Shown: positions 44,869-55,361, counted from the stretch's first letter. The stretch is DNA of 64,000 nucleotides from Lentzea waywayandensis (GCF_900115955.1 NZ_FOYL01000001.1:1233639-1297638); one strand, 5' to 3'. A program made the numbers and translations. The notes: generated by a model from the sequence alone, not told the origin.

Positions 44869-46895
44869 ACGAGCCGCTGTTGTCGGTGCGCAACATGTAC
44901 GTGACTTTTTCGTCTGAGCACGGACCCGTCGACGCAGTCCGGGGTATCAGCTTCGACATTCACGCGGGTCAGACCCTCGCACTGGTTGGCGAGTCAGGAT
45001 CAGGAAAATCTGCTCTGGCGATGGGCATCGTCGGTCTACTGCCTCCTTCTGCGAGAGTCACCGGCGAGGTGCATCTTGACGGTCAATCACTACTCGGTAT
45101 GTCTGATCAGCAGTGGTCCGGAATCAGGGGACGTCGCGTTGGTGTGGTATTCCAAGAATCGTTGTCTGCGCTCACCCCGACGATGTCCCTTGGAAAGCAG
45201 GTAGCCGCAGCTGTGCGGGTGCACACCAATCTGTCAAAGCGGCTGGCGTGGGATCGCGCAGTAGAGCTGCTCGACATGGTGGGTATCGCTGATCCAGGTC
45301 GCAGGGCACATGAGTACCCGCACCAGTTCTCTGGCGGCATGCGACAGCGCGCAGTCATCGCGATCGCGATCGCCAACGCCCCGGATCTCATCATCGCCGA
45401 CGAGCCGACCACAGCGCTCGATGTCACGGTGCAGGCACAGATCCTCGAAGTCCTCGAGCAAGCCAAAGCCGAGACCGGCGCCGGCGTCCTGCTAATTACC
45501 CATGACCTTGGTGTCGTCGCCGGCCACGCCGATAACGCAGTTGTGATGTACGCCGGGCGCGCCGTCGAGCATGCTTCAGTAGAAGACCTCTATCGTAGCC
45601 CAGCTATGCCCTATACCCTCGGCCTGATCGGTTCGGTGCCTGATGCCGGAGCTGCGCACCGCCGTTCCCTGGTGTCGATCGACGGGGAGCCGCCGTCAGC
45701 GTTGAACCGGCCGTCTGGCTGTCCGTTCGCGCCGAGATGCCCGCTTGTGACGGATGCGTGCAAAGATGCCGAACCTGAACTTGTGCCAGTTGGCGCAGAA
45801 GCCTCGGCGCACACGGTTGCTTGCCTGAGATTTGCCGAAGTGCAGGGCCGACGCCCCGACGAGGTGTTCCGCAACATTGCTACCGTCGTCTCTGGCACAC
45901 TCAGCGACGAACGGGTGCTTAGAGTGCGCGGCCTAGGACGGACCTTCCCGATCACCAAGGGCGAGATCTTCCGTCGCAAGGTAGGGATCCTGCACGCTCT
46001 CAGCGACGTCAGTTTCGAAGTAAGAGCTGGGGAAACACTCTGTATTGTTGGAGAGTCGGGCGGCGGCAAGACTACGACGCTGCTGGAGATTCTTCGCCTG
46101 CGGCCACCGGAACGCGGTTTGGTGGAAGTGCTCGGGCACGATCTTTCAACTACCAGTGCACATTTGGTCAAGACACGGCTCCGGCAATCAGTACAGCTCG
46201 TGATGCAAGACCCACAGGCTGCGTTGGATCCCAGGCTCCCGGTCTTCGATCTGATAGCGGAGCCGTTGCGCGCGGCCGGCTATGGCGCGCATGCGACTAA
46301 AGTGCGAGTGCTTGAGGTTTCTGGACTCGTGGGTCTTCCGCCTGACGGTTTGGACCGTTTTCCAATTTCTCTCTCTGGTGGACAACGTCAACGTGTAGCG
46401 ATAGCCAGAGCGCTAGTCACCCAGCCGCGGCTTCTTGTACTCGACGAGCCTGTTTCAGCTCTGGATGTTTCAACGCGGGCCAGCGTGCTCAACTTGCTCG
46501 CCCGCGTCAAGGCTGAATTCGGTCTTGCGATGTTGATCGTGGCGCACGACCTTGCCATGGTCCGCCACATAGCAGACCGGATTGCCGTGATGTACCTTGG
46601 CCATGTCCTTGAGGAAGGTCCCGCCGAATCGTTCTTCAAATCCCCGCGTCATCCTTATACCAGAGCGTTGTTGTCCGCCGTACCAGTCGCGGATCCTGGC
46701 CGCGAACGCAACCGCAGCCGGGTCGTTCTCACAGGTGAACAACCCAGCGCTTGGACACCGGCCGCCGGGTGTGTGTTCGCTGCTCGATGCCCGCTTCGGC
46801 CGACGTTGTCCAAGGAGATCCAACAGCGCTGCCACCTTGAGCGCCCTGCGCTGATCGACTGCAGCGACGCTCGCGTCGCATGCCATGTTGCGTGA
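44865..46895 (+). CDS. Fused double ATPase of the peptide ABC transporter (DppD-DppF fusion)
   Basis: A 676-residue cytosolic ATPase with two nucleotide-binding domains, joining what are usually separate DppD and DppF subunits. Domain 1: Walker A GESGSGKSAL, signature FSGGMRQR, Walker B LIIADEPTTALD, then an oligo_HPY segment with Cys-containing RPSGCPFAPRCPL. Domain 2: Walker A GESGGGKTTTLL, signature LSGGQRQR, Walker B LLVLDEPVSALD, and a second Cys-containing tail (AAGCVFAARCPL). The cysteines resemble the iron-sulfur site of dipeptide importers. All catalytic motifs are intact. It powers the two upstream permeases. Confidence 0.92.
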   Translation: MNEPLLSVRNMYVTFSSEHGPVDAVRGISFDIHAGQTLALVGESGSGKSALAMGIVGLLPPSARVTGEVHLDGQSLLGMSDQQWSGIRGRRVGVVFQESLSALTPTMSLGKQVAAAVRVHTNLSKRLAWDRAVELLDMVGIADPGRRAHEYPHQFSGGMRQRAVIAIAIANAPDLIIADEPTTALDVTVQAQILEVLEQAKAETGAGVLLITHDLGVVAGHADNAVVMYAGRAVEHASVEDLYRSPAMPYTLGLIGSVPDAGAAHRRSLVSIDGEPPSALNRPSGCPFAPRCPLVTDACKDAEPELVPVGAEASAHTVACLRFAEVQGRRPDEVFRNIATVVSGTLSDERVLRVRGLGRTFPITKGEIFRRKVGILHALSDVSFEVRAGETLCIVGESGGGKTTTLLEILRLRPPERGLVEVLGHDLSTTSAHLVKTRLRQSVQLVMQDPQAALDPRLPVFDLIAEPLRAAGYGAHATKVRVLEVSGLVGLPPDGLDRFPISLSGGQRQRVAIARALVTQPRLLVLDEPVSALDVSTRASVLNLLARVKAEFGLAMLIVAHDLAMVRHIADRIAVMYLGHVLEEGPAESFFKSPRHPYTRALLSAVPVADPGRERNRSRVVLTGEQPSAWTPAAGCVFAARCPLRPTLSKEIQQRCHLERPALIDCSDARVACHVA

Positions 46896-46919
46896 ACCTC
46901 ATTTGAGGAAGGGAACACG

Positions 46920-48611
46920 ATGAGCATCTGGCACGGAGTTTCGCGACTACGCGTGACGGGCGTAGCGGGAGCGATCATCATCTTGACATCGACTACAACA
47001 GGGTGCTCGAACGATCCCGGCAGAACCACGCCGGCTTCGATCGGTGCGACAGCTGCGACAAATTTCAATTCGCAGTCATACGAGAATGTCAGAGAGGGCG
47101 GCACACTCCGAGTGCCGGGACAACCGATCGAGCAGGGCAACCCCTTTCACGCAGATGCCAACCTGCCTGCCGACCGGATGTGGTTCTGGTATAACGCTGC
47201 GGCGATCACCTACTCTCCGACCGGAGATGCCCAGTACAATCCAGACTACTTTTCCGATGTCAAAGTCGAGTTCGGGGGCGGCAATCAGAAGGTAACAATT
47301 CGAATTAACCCGAATGCAACCTTCAATGACGGCACGCCAATCGACTATCACGCAATCGAGGCAACGTGGCGAGCCAATAGCGGATCGAACAGTGGTTTCT
47401 TTTCTGGTGACGTCATACTGTATTCGCGAATCACCTCCGTGCGTTCTGGAAAGGATGCGAAGGAGGCGGTGATTGACTTCGATGGCGTCAATCCTGCTTG
47501 GTCAGCGTTGTTCACCACGTTCCTCCATCCGAAGGCTGCCGCGGATGCGGCAAGCTTCAACACTGCCTACCTGAGCAAGGTGCAGCCCGAATGGGGCACC
47601 GGACCATATGTGGTGACCACGTACGACGCGCGAACCGGTGATGCGACGTTCGAGCGCAATCCCAAATGGTGGGGAAAGAAAGGAAGGCTCGACAAGCGCA
47701 TTGCCGTGGGCCTGACCCATCAAGCCTCGATCAACGCATTTCGAAATGGCGAGCTTGACTACGTGGTATCGGGCTCGTCCGATCAACTCCGCCAGATATC
47801 GGACGTCCCAGGAACGGAGATCCGCAAAGGCGGCAGCCCGTTTCAGTACGCTCTGTTCCTGAATTCCAAAGCGCCTATTCTGTCGGATCTGGCGGTTCGC
47901 AAGGCAGTACTTGAATCCGTCAACCGCAGCCAGTTGGCCTCAATCTCACTTCAGGGCCTCGATTACCAGGAACCGCTGCCTGGCTCCCTCGTCTACTACC
48001 CGTTCCAGCGGGGCTACGAGGACAACGTTTCAGAAGTCATCAAATTCAACCCCGAAGGCGCCAAGAAAGACCTCGATGCCTCTGGATGGAGGCTCGGAAG
48101 CGACGGCGTCCGCGAAAAGGATGGCAAGCGCCTCGAGCTCGGTTACACAATCTTTGGTGATGACCCCCTTCAGAAGGCGATGCTGGGCGCGCTGACCAAG
48201 CAACTTGAACCCATTGGCGTCAAGGTGGAGGCGAGGCCATCTTCGGAAGCTGATTACGAGACCGTGATCCGTGGACGGCAGTTCGATATTTTCTTCTTGG
48301 GCAATCGGTCGCTAGATCCGTTCGGCGCGCGATATCTCGACAGCTTCTACGGTAGCACCAACAAACAGAATATTTCTGGCGTTGGCACTCCAGAACTCGA
48401 CTCCAAGATTGAGGCGGCCGTAGAGATCGCCGAACTGGATGCCCAGGTCGCCATGGCGAATGAAGTCGAACGTGAAGGCCTTGCGTTGTACGGAGTTGCC
48501 CCGATCTACAGCGGACCATCAATCTACGGGGTCACCAAGGAGCTCGCCAACATTGGCGCCACGATCTTCGGCACCCCGTTGCCAGAAACCATCGGTTGGC
48601 AAAAACCGTAA
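46920..48611 (+). CDS. Extracellular solute-binding lipoprotein, family 5 (peptide-type)
   Basis: A 563-residue substrate-binding protein for the preceding transporter. A lipoprotein signal with lipobox TTTGCS anchors it outside the membrane. SBP family 5 features include NPDYFSDVKVEFGGGNQKVT, NATFNDGTPIDYHAIEATWR and WGTGPYVVTTYD followed by ATFERNPKWWGKKGRLD. ATG 46920 is preceded by GAGGAAGGGAAC. It follows the ATPase by 24 bp and is the last gene of the operon. The codon usage is AT-richer than the neighbourhood, like the rest of the operon. Confidence 0.92.
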   Translation: MSIWHGVSRLRVTGVAGAIIILTSTTTGCSNDPGRTTPASIGATAATNFNSQSYENVREGGTLRVPGQPIEQGNPFHADANLPADRMWFWYNAAAITYSPTGDAQYNPDYFSDVKVEFGGGNQKVTIRINPNATFNDGTPIDYHAIEATWRANSGSNSGFFSGDVILYSRITSVRSGKDAKEAVIDFDGVNPAWSALFTTFLHPKAAADAASFNTAYLSKVQPEWGTGPYVVTTYDARTGDATFERNPKWWGKKGRLDKRIAVGLTHQASINAFRNGELDYVVSGSSDQLRQISDVPGTEIRKGGSPFQYALFLNSKAPILSDLAVRKAVLESVNRSQLASISLQGLDYQEPLPGSLVYYPFQRGYEDNVSEVIKFNPEGAKKDLDASGWRLGSDGVREKDGKRLELGYTIFGDDPLQKAMLGALTKQLEPIGVKVEARPSSEADYETVIRGRQFDIFFLGNRSLDPFGARYLDSFYGSTNKQNISGVGTPELDSKIEAAVEIAELDAQVAMANEVEREGLALYGVAPIYSGPSIYGVTKELANIGATIFGTPLPETIGWQKP

Positions 48612-48699
48612 CATGAAGGCCCGCTACAGTTCTATTTCAAGATGCGTGCTTGAAATCCCTGTCACAGAATAATTCTGACCTTAATTCGCGAAGGAGACG

Positions 48700-49021
48700 A
48701 TGTCCGTATCACACTTGCCCCGCCAGGGGCGGCATCGCGGCAGTGTCGCTCGACCCGGATGAGTCGGCAGGCGCAAATGCAGAGGTTCTGGTCGGGGCGC
48801 TCGAACAACACGCCTTTTACAGCCCGGCCGGATACGCGCCATACGACGTTCTGAATCAGGATCCGGAGACTTTCGAAACCGATCGCCCGCAGCGAGCACG
48901 AGCGCTACTCGCTGACACGACGATCGCCTACCAGGTCCTGCCCTTGATGGGTCAGCTTTCCCAGAACCACACGGGGTCAGGGTTCAGGGTCTGGCACGGT
49001 TTCCGCGATGGCCCAACCTAG
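48700..49021 (+). pseudogene. Unidentified small gene, probably frameshifted
   Basis: A strong ribosome binding site (AAGGAGACG) precedes ATG 48700, but that frame stops after 20 codons. Shifting by one base after about nine codons opens a longer frame (GGIAAVSLDPDESAGANAEV, LVGALEQHAFYSPAGYAPYD, VLNQDPETFETDRP) to 49021. I do not recognise the family. It follows the transporter operon by 88 bp and is cut by the ISL3 remnant. Confidence 0.4.
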
Positions 49022-49024
49022 TCG

Positions 49025-49850
49025 ATCACGGAGTTGTTCGGCGTCGTGTTTCCTCAGCTGCTCGACGTACGGGTCGAGAGGGTATTCACGGCTGGCCGTT
49101 CAGTGCGGATCCAGGCCAGCACCCAGGATCAGGCCGCGACGTGCCTCACCTGCGGGTGCGGCGCTTGTTCTGCCGCGACGAACGCTGCACCCGGACGACC
49201 TTCGTCGAGCAGGTCGCCGAACTGACCACCAAGCACGGACGCCGCAGTATCGGCCTGAGCTGCTGCGCCCCGCCGCGCTACGACGCCTGCCTGGCCGCCC
49301 AGCATCGCGACCAAGCCCGCCACCGCCAAGTCGGGAAGATCCGACCCGGATCCTGGCCGACCGCAAACACGGATACACCGGCAGCGCCACCCTCCTCGTC
49401 GCTACCTCAACCAGGGCCGTGCCGACCCTAAGCGCGTCGCGCCCTCACCACGCCGCCTGATCTCCTCGCTCATGAGCCGACCCACACCGCCTGCCCGACC
49501 ACACCCGCCGCCACCTCGACGACCTGATCGCCGCCTGCCCCGAGATGACCATCCACTCACCCGAGTACGCGAGTTCGCCGCCATCCTCACCGGATGCCGC
49601 GGCGACGGCGCCCAGTCTCGGACGAGCTCTCCCCGGCTGGATCGTCAACATCCGCGCGTACGCGCTGCCTGGCTTCGACTCCTACCTCGACGGACTGGAC
49701 AAGACCGCGACGCCGCGGTCGCGGGCCTGACAATGCTCTACAGCAACGAACCCCGCTGACAGCGTCACCACGAAGATCAACCTCGTCAAGCGCCAGACCT
49801 ACGACAAACCAGCTTCCGCCTGCTAAGCAAGAGAATCCTCTTCACCAAAT
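49025..49850 (+). pseudogene. ISL3-family transposase remnant
   Basis: FGVVFPQLLDVRVERVFTAG, VRIQASTQDQAATC, VRRLFCRDERCTRTTFVEQV and AELTTKHGRRS match the zinc-finger N-terminus. Later pieces VREFAAILTGCRGD, GFDSYLDGLDK, RDAAVAGLTMLYSNEP and KINLVKRQTYDKP match the C-terminus. The DDE core is deleted and frames change several times. It is a different element from the one at 53.0-54.0 kb. Confidence 0.75.
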
Positions 49851-50052
49851 GACCGCACCGCGACGACCGAGAAATATTTGATCACGCAATCACCGGCACA
49901 ACCGAAAGTTTGACAAACCCACCCTTCACGCGGAACGTCATGAAAGCAGCGAGCTAGAACGGAAGTTCCGTAAGTCGTGCAGAGCTCGGGTGGTGACAGA
50001 CGGCATCGTGAGATAGGACAGGGTGTAGTTGTCGGAGCGATGAGGTGGGTCG

Positions 50053-52884
50053 ATGTCGCAGGTCGCGAAGAAGAGGGCGGGGTTGCCCCAGGGGTTGCTG
50101 GTGGGACGGGATCCCGAACGGGCCGCGTTGCGCGAGCTGGGTGTGGCCCTCGGCCGCGGCGAGGGCAGCACCTGTCTGATCATCGGTGAGGCCGGCAGCG
50201 GTAAGTCATCGCTTCTCGCCGCGCTACGGGGGAACGTTCAGGAGGCGCAGATCATCCGAGCCGTGGGTGACGAACTGAATCAACCTTTCCCGCTGCTGCC
50301 TTTGGTCGAGGCCGCTGCCGCGTGCGGACAGGCTGACATCGGGCGGCTCATGCGTGGACGGGGCGAGGTCGGTGTTGCCGACTTGGTCATCGCGGGAACG
50401 GAGCAGTTGATCTGCTGGATCGAGGATGTGTGTGCTGCCTCGCCGGTGGTGTTGATGTTCGATGATTTACATTGGGCGGACGAGGCGTCAGTGAGATTGT
50501 GGCGCCGGTTGACGCGGGTTGCGGAGCAGTCGCCGTTGCTGGTGGTCGGTGCGATGCGGCCGGGCCATGACCGGCCCGAGCTGACAGCGCTGCACCGACA
50601 TGTGAGCGACCTGCACCAGGGCGGGCGCGCCGTGCTACTAGAACTCGCGCCGTTGTCCAGCTCGGCGGCCGCCGAGTTGGTGACCAACCTGGTCGGCGGT
50701 CGGCCGGGGAAGCGTTTGCTGGAGATGGCGGCCGCAGCCGGTGGCAACCCGTTTTACACTACCGAGCTGATCAGCAGCCTGCATCGCAACCAGGCGCTGG
50801 TCAGCCGCGACGGCAACGTGGACGCCGTGCGCGGCTACGAGGCGGCCTCATTGGCTGAGGCGATCGCGGGCCGGTTGGACCTAGTGTCGCCTCCCGTGCG
50901 TGACATTCTGCAGGTCGCGGCGTTGTTGGGAGTGGAGTTCTCGGTGACCGACCTCGCGGTCGCCGCGAACCAGACGGTCGTCGAGTTCGGCGCGTTGCTG
51001 CGCGACGCCCAGTCTGCAGGTGTGATTGTGTCAGTGGGTGCGAGGATGGCGTTCCGGCACCCGTTGATCCGCGACGTGCTGCGCGAGCAGGTCGCGGAGG
51101 CTGTCCGAGCCGCATGGCACCAGGAATTGGCCCGTGAATTTATCCGGCGGGAAGCCGACGCCGTTGTGGTAGCCCGGCAACTTGTCGCGGTGGTGGAATG
51201 CGGCGGTCAGCTGCCGGCGGCCGACTGGGTGATCGACTGGTTGGTCGCCGAGGGGCCGATGCTGGCCAACCAGGCCGTCGAGATCGCGATCACCCTATTA
51301 GGGCAGGCGTGGGAGGAGGCCGTGGCCGGGGATGCGCGGCGGCCGCGGCTGGCGGTTGCGCTGGCCACCGCCCTCTATGCGGCGGCCCGGCACGACGAAG
51401 CGGATCAGGTGATCGACCGAACCCTCTCCGGCGGGCCACAAGACATCCACGCGGACCTGGCGCTGCAGCTGTACGAGTTGATGACCGAAGGCCTCTGGTT
51501 GCGTGGCCAGCACACCGAGCTTGTGGCGGCGCTAGATCGAGCTGAGACCGAACGCGACTGGAACCCGGCACATCGGCTGCGACTGGAACTCGCCCGGATG
51601 CGTTTTCCGGTTATTACTGACTTGGCCAATTTTCTGGACAATAAGACCAAGGTGCGTGAGCTGCTGCCAAAGGTGAAGGAGTTCGACGACGCACGGTCGG
51701 TGGCGTTGTTGTGGCTGCTGGCGAGCTGGTACGACTGGGACGATGAGCTTGGGCGCCAGCAATGTCTCGAGCGGGGACTCTGGGCGCTGGAGGGCCATCC
51801 GGACCTGCTGGATCTCAAGCTGCAGTTGCTGCACACCCGCATTGGTTACCTGTTAATCGATCTCAAGTTCGATGAAGCGGCCGCGGAGGCTGCGGCGGTC
51901 CGGACGATCGCGGACCGGGCGGGCAGTCGCAGGTATGCCGGCGATGCGGCGACCACGTCGGCGACCTGCCTGTTCGTCACAGGTATGTGGGACGACCTGT
52001 TCGTCGAGGCGGACTCCGTCTATGAGCTCGGATGTTCGCATCCTCGGCCCGCTATGTTGTCGGCGCTGGCGGCGCTGCACCGCGAGGACGAGCCACTGGC
52101 CGGACCCTACGTTCAGCATGTGGCCGACGCGGCCAAGCAGATGGGGCCCAACTGGGGCGCCGAGTGTATGTGGGCAACGTTGGAATCCCTGCTGCTGGAA
52201 CGTGCCGGTCACCAACGGCAAGCGCTGGCACGACTAATGACCGGCGACAACCCAGCCGCGGAGTGGTGGGCGGACAGGTTCGTCAGTCCACGGGTGCAGG
52301 CCACGCGACTGGCTGTGGCACTGGGCGAGCAGGACACTGTCGCGCAGATCCTGCAGTGGAATGAGGAGCGAGCCGACCTGCATCCGGGCGTGCGAGCCGA
52401 ATGCCGCGGCCTGGCCGAACGCGACCCGGACTTCTTGGCGGAGGCGATCAAGATCTACCGCTCGGCCGGGGAGCAGCTGCTGCTGGCCCAAGCAGTCGAG
52501 GGCCTAGCGGTCGTGGTCGCGGAACGTGGCGACCGAACCGCCGCCCGCCCGCACCTAATCGAGGCACTCGCGCTCTACGAGACACTCGGGGCGCATTGGG
52601 ATCTGAAACGCGTCCGCGCACGGTTCCGCGAACTCGGGATGCGGACCGGATCCCACGCCACCCGTCGCAAGGCCACCTCAGGGTGGGACAGCCTCACCGA
52701 CACCGAAGTCCGGGTAGCCCGATCAGTAGCCGAGGCCAAGTCCAACCCGCAGATCGCCCAGGAACTGTTCTTGTCACGCCGCACCGTGGAAACCCACGTC
52801 TCCCACATCCTTACCAAACTCGGAGCACGCAGCCGGATCGAAATTGCCAGGCTCGCCGCCGACCAACTCACCGCAGCGACCTGA
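50053..52884 (+). CDS. LAL-family LuxR transcriptional regulator with AAA-type ATPase
   Basis: A 943-residue cytosolic regulator. N-terminal STAND/AAA-type ATPase: Walker A GEAGSGKSS at residues 45-53 and Walker B VVLMFDDLHWADEASV near 132-147. A long helical TPR-like middle region (about 350-860) follows. The C-terminal LuxR helix-turn-helix is at about 877-938 (LTDTEVRVARSVAEAKSNPQ, RRTVETHVSHILTKLGARSR). Regulators of this MalT/LAL type bind an inducer and ATP and activate nearby genes. ATG 50053 has GAGGTGGG upstream. The transporter operon ends 1.4 kb upstream, and a collapsed paralogue precedes that operon, so regulation of the transporter is plausible but unproven. Confidence 0.9.
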   Translation: MSQVAKKRAGLPQGLLVGRDPERAALRELGVALGRGEGSTCLIIGEAGSGKSSLLAALRGNVQEAQIIRAVGDELNQPFPLLPLVEAAAACGQADIGRLMRGRGEVGVADLVIAGTEQLICWIEDVCAASPVVLMFDDLHWADEASVRLWRRLTRVAEQSPLLVVGAMRPGHDRPELTALHRHVSDLHQGGRAVLLELAPLSSSAAAELVTNLVGGRPGKRLLEMAAAAGGNPFYTTELISSLHRNQALVSRDGNVDAVRGYEAASLAEAIAGRLDLVSPPVRDILQVAALLGVEFSVTDLAVAANQTVVEFGALLRDAQSAGVIVSVGARMAFRHPLIRDVLREQVAEAVRAAWHQELAREFIRREADAVVVARQLVAVVECGGQLPAADWVIDWLVAEGPMLANQAVEIAITLLGQAWEEAVAGDARRPRLAVALATALYAAARHDEADQVIDRTLSGGPQDIHADLALQLYELMTEGLWLRGQHTELVAALDRAETERDWNPAHRLRLELARMRFPVITDLANFLDNKTKVRELLPKVKEFDDARSVALLWLLASWYDWDDELGRQQCLERGLWALEGHPDLLDLKLQLLHTRIGYLLIDLKFDEAAAEAAAVRTIADRAGSRRYAGDAATTSATCLFVTGMWDDLFVEADSVYELGCSHPRPAMLSALAALHREDEPLAGPYVQHVADAAKQMGPNWGAECMWATLESLLLERAGHQRQALARLMTGDNPAAEWWADRFVSPRVQATRLAVALGEQDTVAQILQWNEERADLHPGVRAECRGLAERDPDFLAEAIKIYRSAGEQLLLAQAVEGLAVVVAERGDRTAARPHLIEALALYETLGAHWDLKRVRARFRELGMRTGSHATRRKATSGWDSLTDTEVRVARSVAEAKSNPQIAQELFLSRRTVETHVSHILTKLGARSRIEIARLAADQLTAAT

Positions 52885-52989
52885 TGGGATGAAGGAGCGG
52901 GAGCCTCCACTCCTGGCAACGTCGAACTGTCCCTCCATGCCGCAAACCAGGGCACACACCCATCCCGCCACTGCCTACAACCGCCGGAG

Positions 52990-54000
52990 ATCATGCGACG
53001 CGGTACGCACCATGGCCGCACGCCTAGCGCAACCGTATACAGCGGCGAGCAGGGCTGCAGCGGCAGCTACCAAGGCCTGACCCGCTACCTCCGTCTCTTT
53101 AGGACAGTTGGCGCCGCTCCACCTGCCACCCCAGCCGGCCACGATTTCCTGCCAGGTGGCGGCGCGGGCATAGCGCTGCACGGTTCTCTGTCCCAGCCCA
53201 GGCCTCGAGCGATGCTGCGGTTGCTGTGTCCTTGCACGATCAGTTCGTGCACCTTCGCGTGATGCAAGCGGGCACGCTGGGCAAACCTGCCCGCAGGCTG
53301 TTCGTCCTGAGATTCATGGTTCGCCGTATCTGTCTGGCCAGGAGCTGCTGGTCCGGCGGGACGCAGACAGTTTCGGTGGCGGGCCACGCAGCGTTCGACG
53401 GCCTTGCCTGGGTTCTGCCAGAGGTGGAACCGGTCGGCGACCTGCGTGGCAACAGACGCTCCGAGCCGGGCCCCTTCCGCGTGCGACCCGGAGCGATCCC
53501 GGCACATGACCTCGACCCCGGGATGCGCTGCCAACCAGCCGGCCAGCGTCTCAGCGTCGCGGCCGGGCAGCAGCTCCAGCGGAGCGCCGGTCTCGCAATC
53601 GATCAGCACGGTGCCGTAGTGATGGCCGCGTCGCAGCGCGAAGTCGTCTACTCCCAGTACTTTCGGTGTCACGGCGGACGGATCCGGCAACGCCATGGCC
53701 AGCCGAAGCAGCGTGGACATGCTGGCCGGAGCGGACAGCGAGCAGACCAGCAGCGCCCCGGCTCGCCCTGCCAGCGCCGCCGCGATCCGCTCCAGCATCG
53801 CCCGCAGCAGCGGTGTCCGGCGCCCGTGCCGCACGGTCACCCCATCGACCTGCTCGGCAAAGGTCTTGATCGCACACTCCACACCGTCACAGAACCAGCG
53901 GCGCACCCGCCGCCAGACCACCAGCTGTCGGCCACCAACCGGCGCGTCCGCCAGCCGGCGCACGTATCGACCCGTTGTGCTCCTTCGCCGACCACGGCAC
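52990..54000 (-). pseudogene. ISL3-family transposase, truncated and frameshifted
   Basis: SRYVRRLADAP-like start, RRWFCDGVECAIKTFAEQVD, LGVDDFALRRGHHYGTVLID, VMCRDRSGSHAEGARLGA and QVADRFHLWQNPGKAVERCV identify an ISL3 transposase with the first two DDE residues present. Near 53175 the frame shifts from GLGWDR to QRYARAATWQEIVAGWGGRW. The N-terminal zinc finger is cut at the junction with the IS1380 fragment near 54000, and the C-terminal catalytic Glu region is absent. Confidence 0.85.
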
Positions 54001-54495
54001 ACATGGCACCGGCGAACCTCTGTCCATCATGCTCCGGCCAGGCAACGCCGGGTCGAACGCCGCCGCCGACCACATCGCGGTGACCCGCGATGCGTTGCGG
54101 CAGTTGGCTTTCACCGCCAAGGGCGGACGGGTCGGCCGCAACGTACTCGTCCGCACCGACGCCGCCGGCGGAACCCACGAGTTCGCGCAATGGCTGCACG
54201 CAAGGAAACCGGGCTACTCACTCGGGTTCACCCTGCCCGACGACGCGGTCGAACGCCTCGCCCGCATCCCCGCACACGCGTGGACCCCGGCCTACAACGA
54301 CGAACGCAGCCCGCGTGACGGGGCATGGGTCGCCGAAGCGACCGGAGTTCTGGAGATGTCCGGGTGGCCCCAGGACATGTGTGTGGTCGTGCGCAAGGAA
54401 CGCCCGCATCCCGACGCGCAGTTGCGGTTCACCGACGCCGATGGACTCCGGTTGACCGCGTTCGCCACCACACATCCCCAGCCGACAAGGGGCCA
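53960..54495 (+). pseudogene. IS1380-family transposase internal fragment
   Basis: CSFADHGTHGTGEPLSIMLR, PGNAGSNAAADHIAVTRDAL, VLVRTDAAGGTHEFAQWLHA, WTPAYNDERSPRDGAWVAE and VVRKERPHPDAQLRFTDADG match the central domain of IS1380-like transposases. Both ends are missing. It abuts the ISL3 fragment in opposite orientation. Confidence 0.85.
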
Positions 54496-54787
54496 CCGCA
54501 ACGACCCTGAACACCGAAAGGAGGACCCACCACCGCAGCCGGACACGCTCTCAAGCCAGGCCGTCACCCGCACGAGAGATCCGGGCTGGCGGAGTCGATG
54601 CTGGCAAAGTAGTGCGTTCCCACTGTCTGAGCGAAGAAGTTGTCAGGCAGCCACATCGGCGAGTTGGATTGTGCATCGCGCCGTGTGATGTCCGAGAATC
54701 AGGCCGAGCGCTGATGGCGGAGGTCTTCGTTCCAGGCATCGAAGATCTCCGCCTTGAACAATTGTGCTTGAGACCTTGTGGATCTTC
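54496..54787. other. Intergenic debris
   Basis: No gene or recognisable family is present in this stretch of about 290 bp between the IS1380 fragment and the stop of the zinc-ribbon gene. Short frames lack starts. Confidence 0.45.
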
Positions 54788-55255
54788 TCATGCAGCTGCA
54801 ACCGGCTGGCGGTCCGCTGTTTTCGCAGGCCATGACGGCGGCCTCAGCTCATCCGCCTCTCGGGACGGTCGAGTTCGTTGGGGCGTGGAGTGACGTCGGG
54901 CAGCGTGCAGGCTGGCCTCGCACGTACGAATGATCTGAGCCGTAGCGGGGCTGGCGGGGGCGCGCCAGCAACGAGGGCAGAGCACCTTCACAACACCTGC
55001 CAGGTGGTCCACCGACACCATTGCCATCGTCTGACACGTACGGCACCAGCGATGACCGGTCACCGCGATAATGTGCAACGGTGATGCGATGCACTCATGG
55101 GCCCATCGGCGGTGCACGGCACATGTGATCCGGTCCAGTGCGTGCAACCCGCCGGATTCTTCCTCGACGTCTTCAGCCGCCAGCATTGCGGCGAGATCAC
55201 GGTCAGCAAGGCTCTCGTATCGTTCGGCAAATCGCTGCGGAGACGGGTGCGACAT
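54788..55255 (-). CDS. Zinc-ribbon-like protein of unknown function
   Basis: A 155-residue protein; ATG 55255 is preceded by GGAAGGA at 7 nt. The first 40 residues are acidic and helical (ERYESLADRDLAAMLAAEDV). Two CxxC knuckles (WCRTCQ at 71-74, LCPRCW at 93-96) form a likely zinc ribbon, with extra Cys and His between (RITCAVHRR, HECIASP). The tail is basic and disordered. I know similar small proteins near actinobacterial integrative elements but cannot name a family. It may bind DNA or RNA. The region upstream contains an inverted repeat at 55303-55333. Confidence 0.65.
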   Translation of the reverse strand: MSHPSPQRFAERYESLADRDLAAMLAAEDVEEESGGLHALDRITCAVHRRWAHECIASPLHIIAVTGHRWCRTCQTMAMVSVDHLAGVVKVLCPRCWRAPASPATAQIIRTCEASLHAARRHSTPQRTRPSREADELRPPSWPAKTADRQPVAAA

Positions 55256-55302
55256 GACGCATTCCTTCCGGGTCGCTGGGATCACCACACTCCACTGACG
55301 TG

Positions 55303-55333
55303 ACCTACGTAACATCCGGGAACTCACGTAGGT
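55303..55333. promoter_or_regulatory. Inverted repeat in a divergent upstream region
   Basis: ACCTACGT (55303-55310) and ACGTAGGT (55326-55333) are separated by 15 bp, between the minus-strand zinc-ribbon gene and a plus-strand LAL fragment. It is a candidate operator. Confidence 0.45.
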
Positions 55334-55361
55334 ACAACGGGGTACGGAGAGGTTCCCCTTG

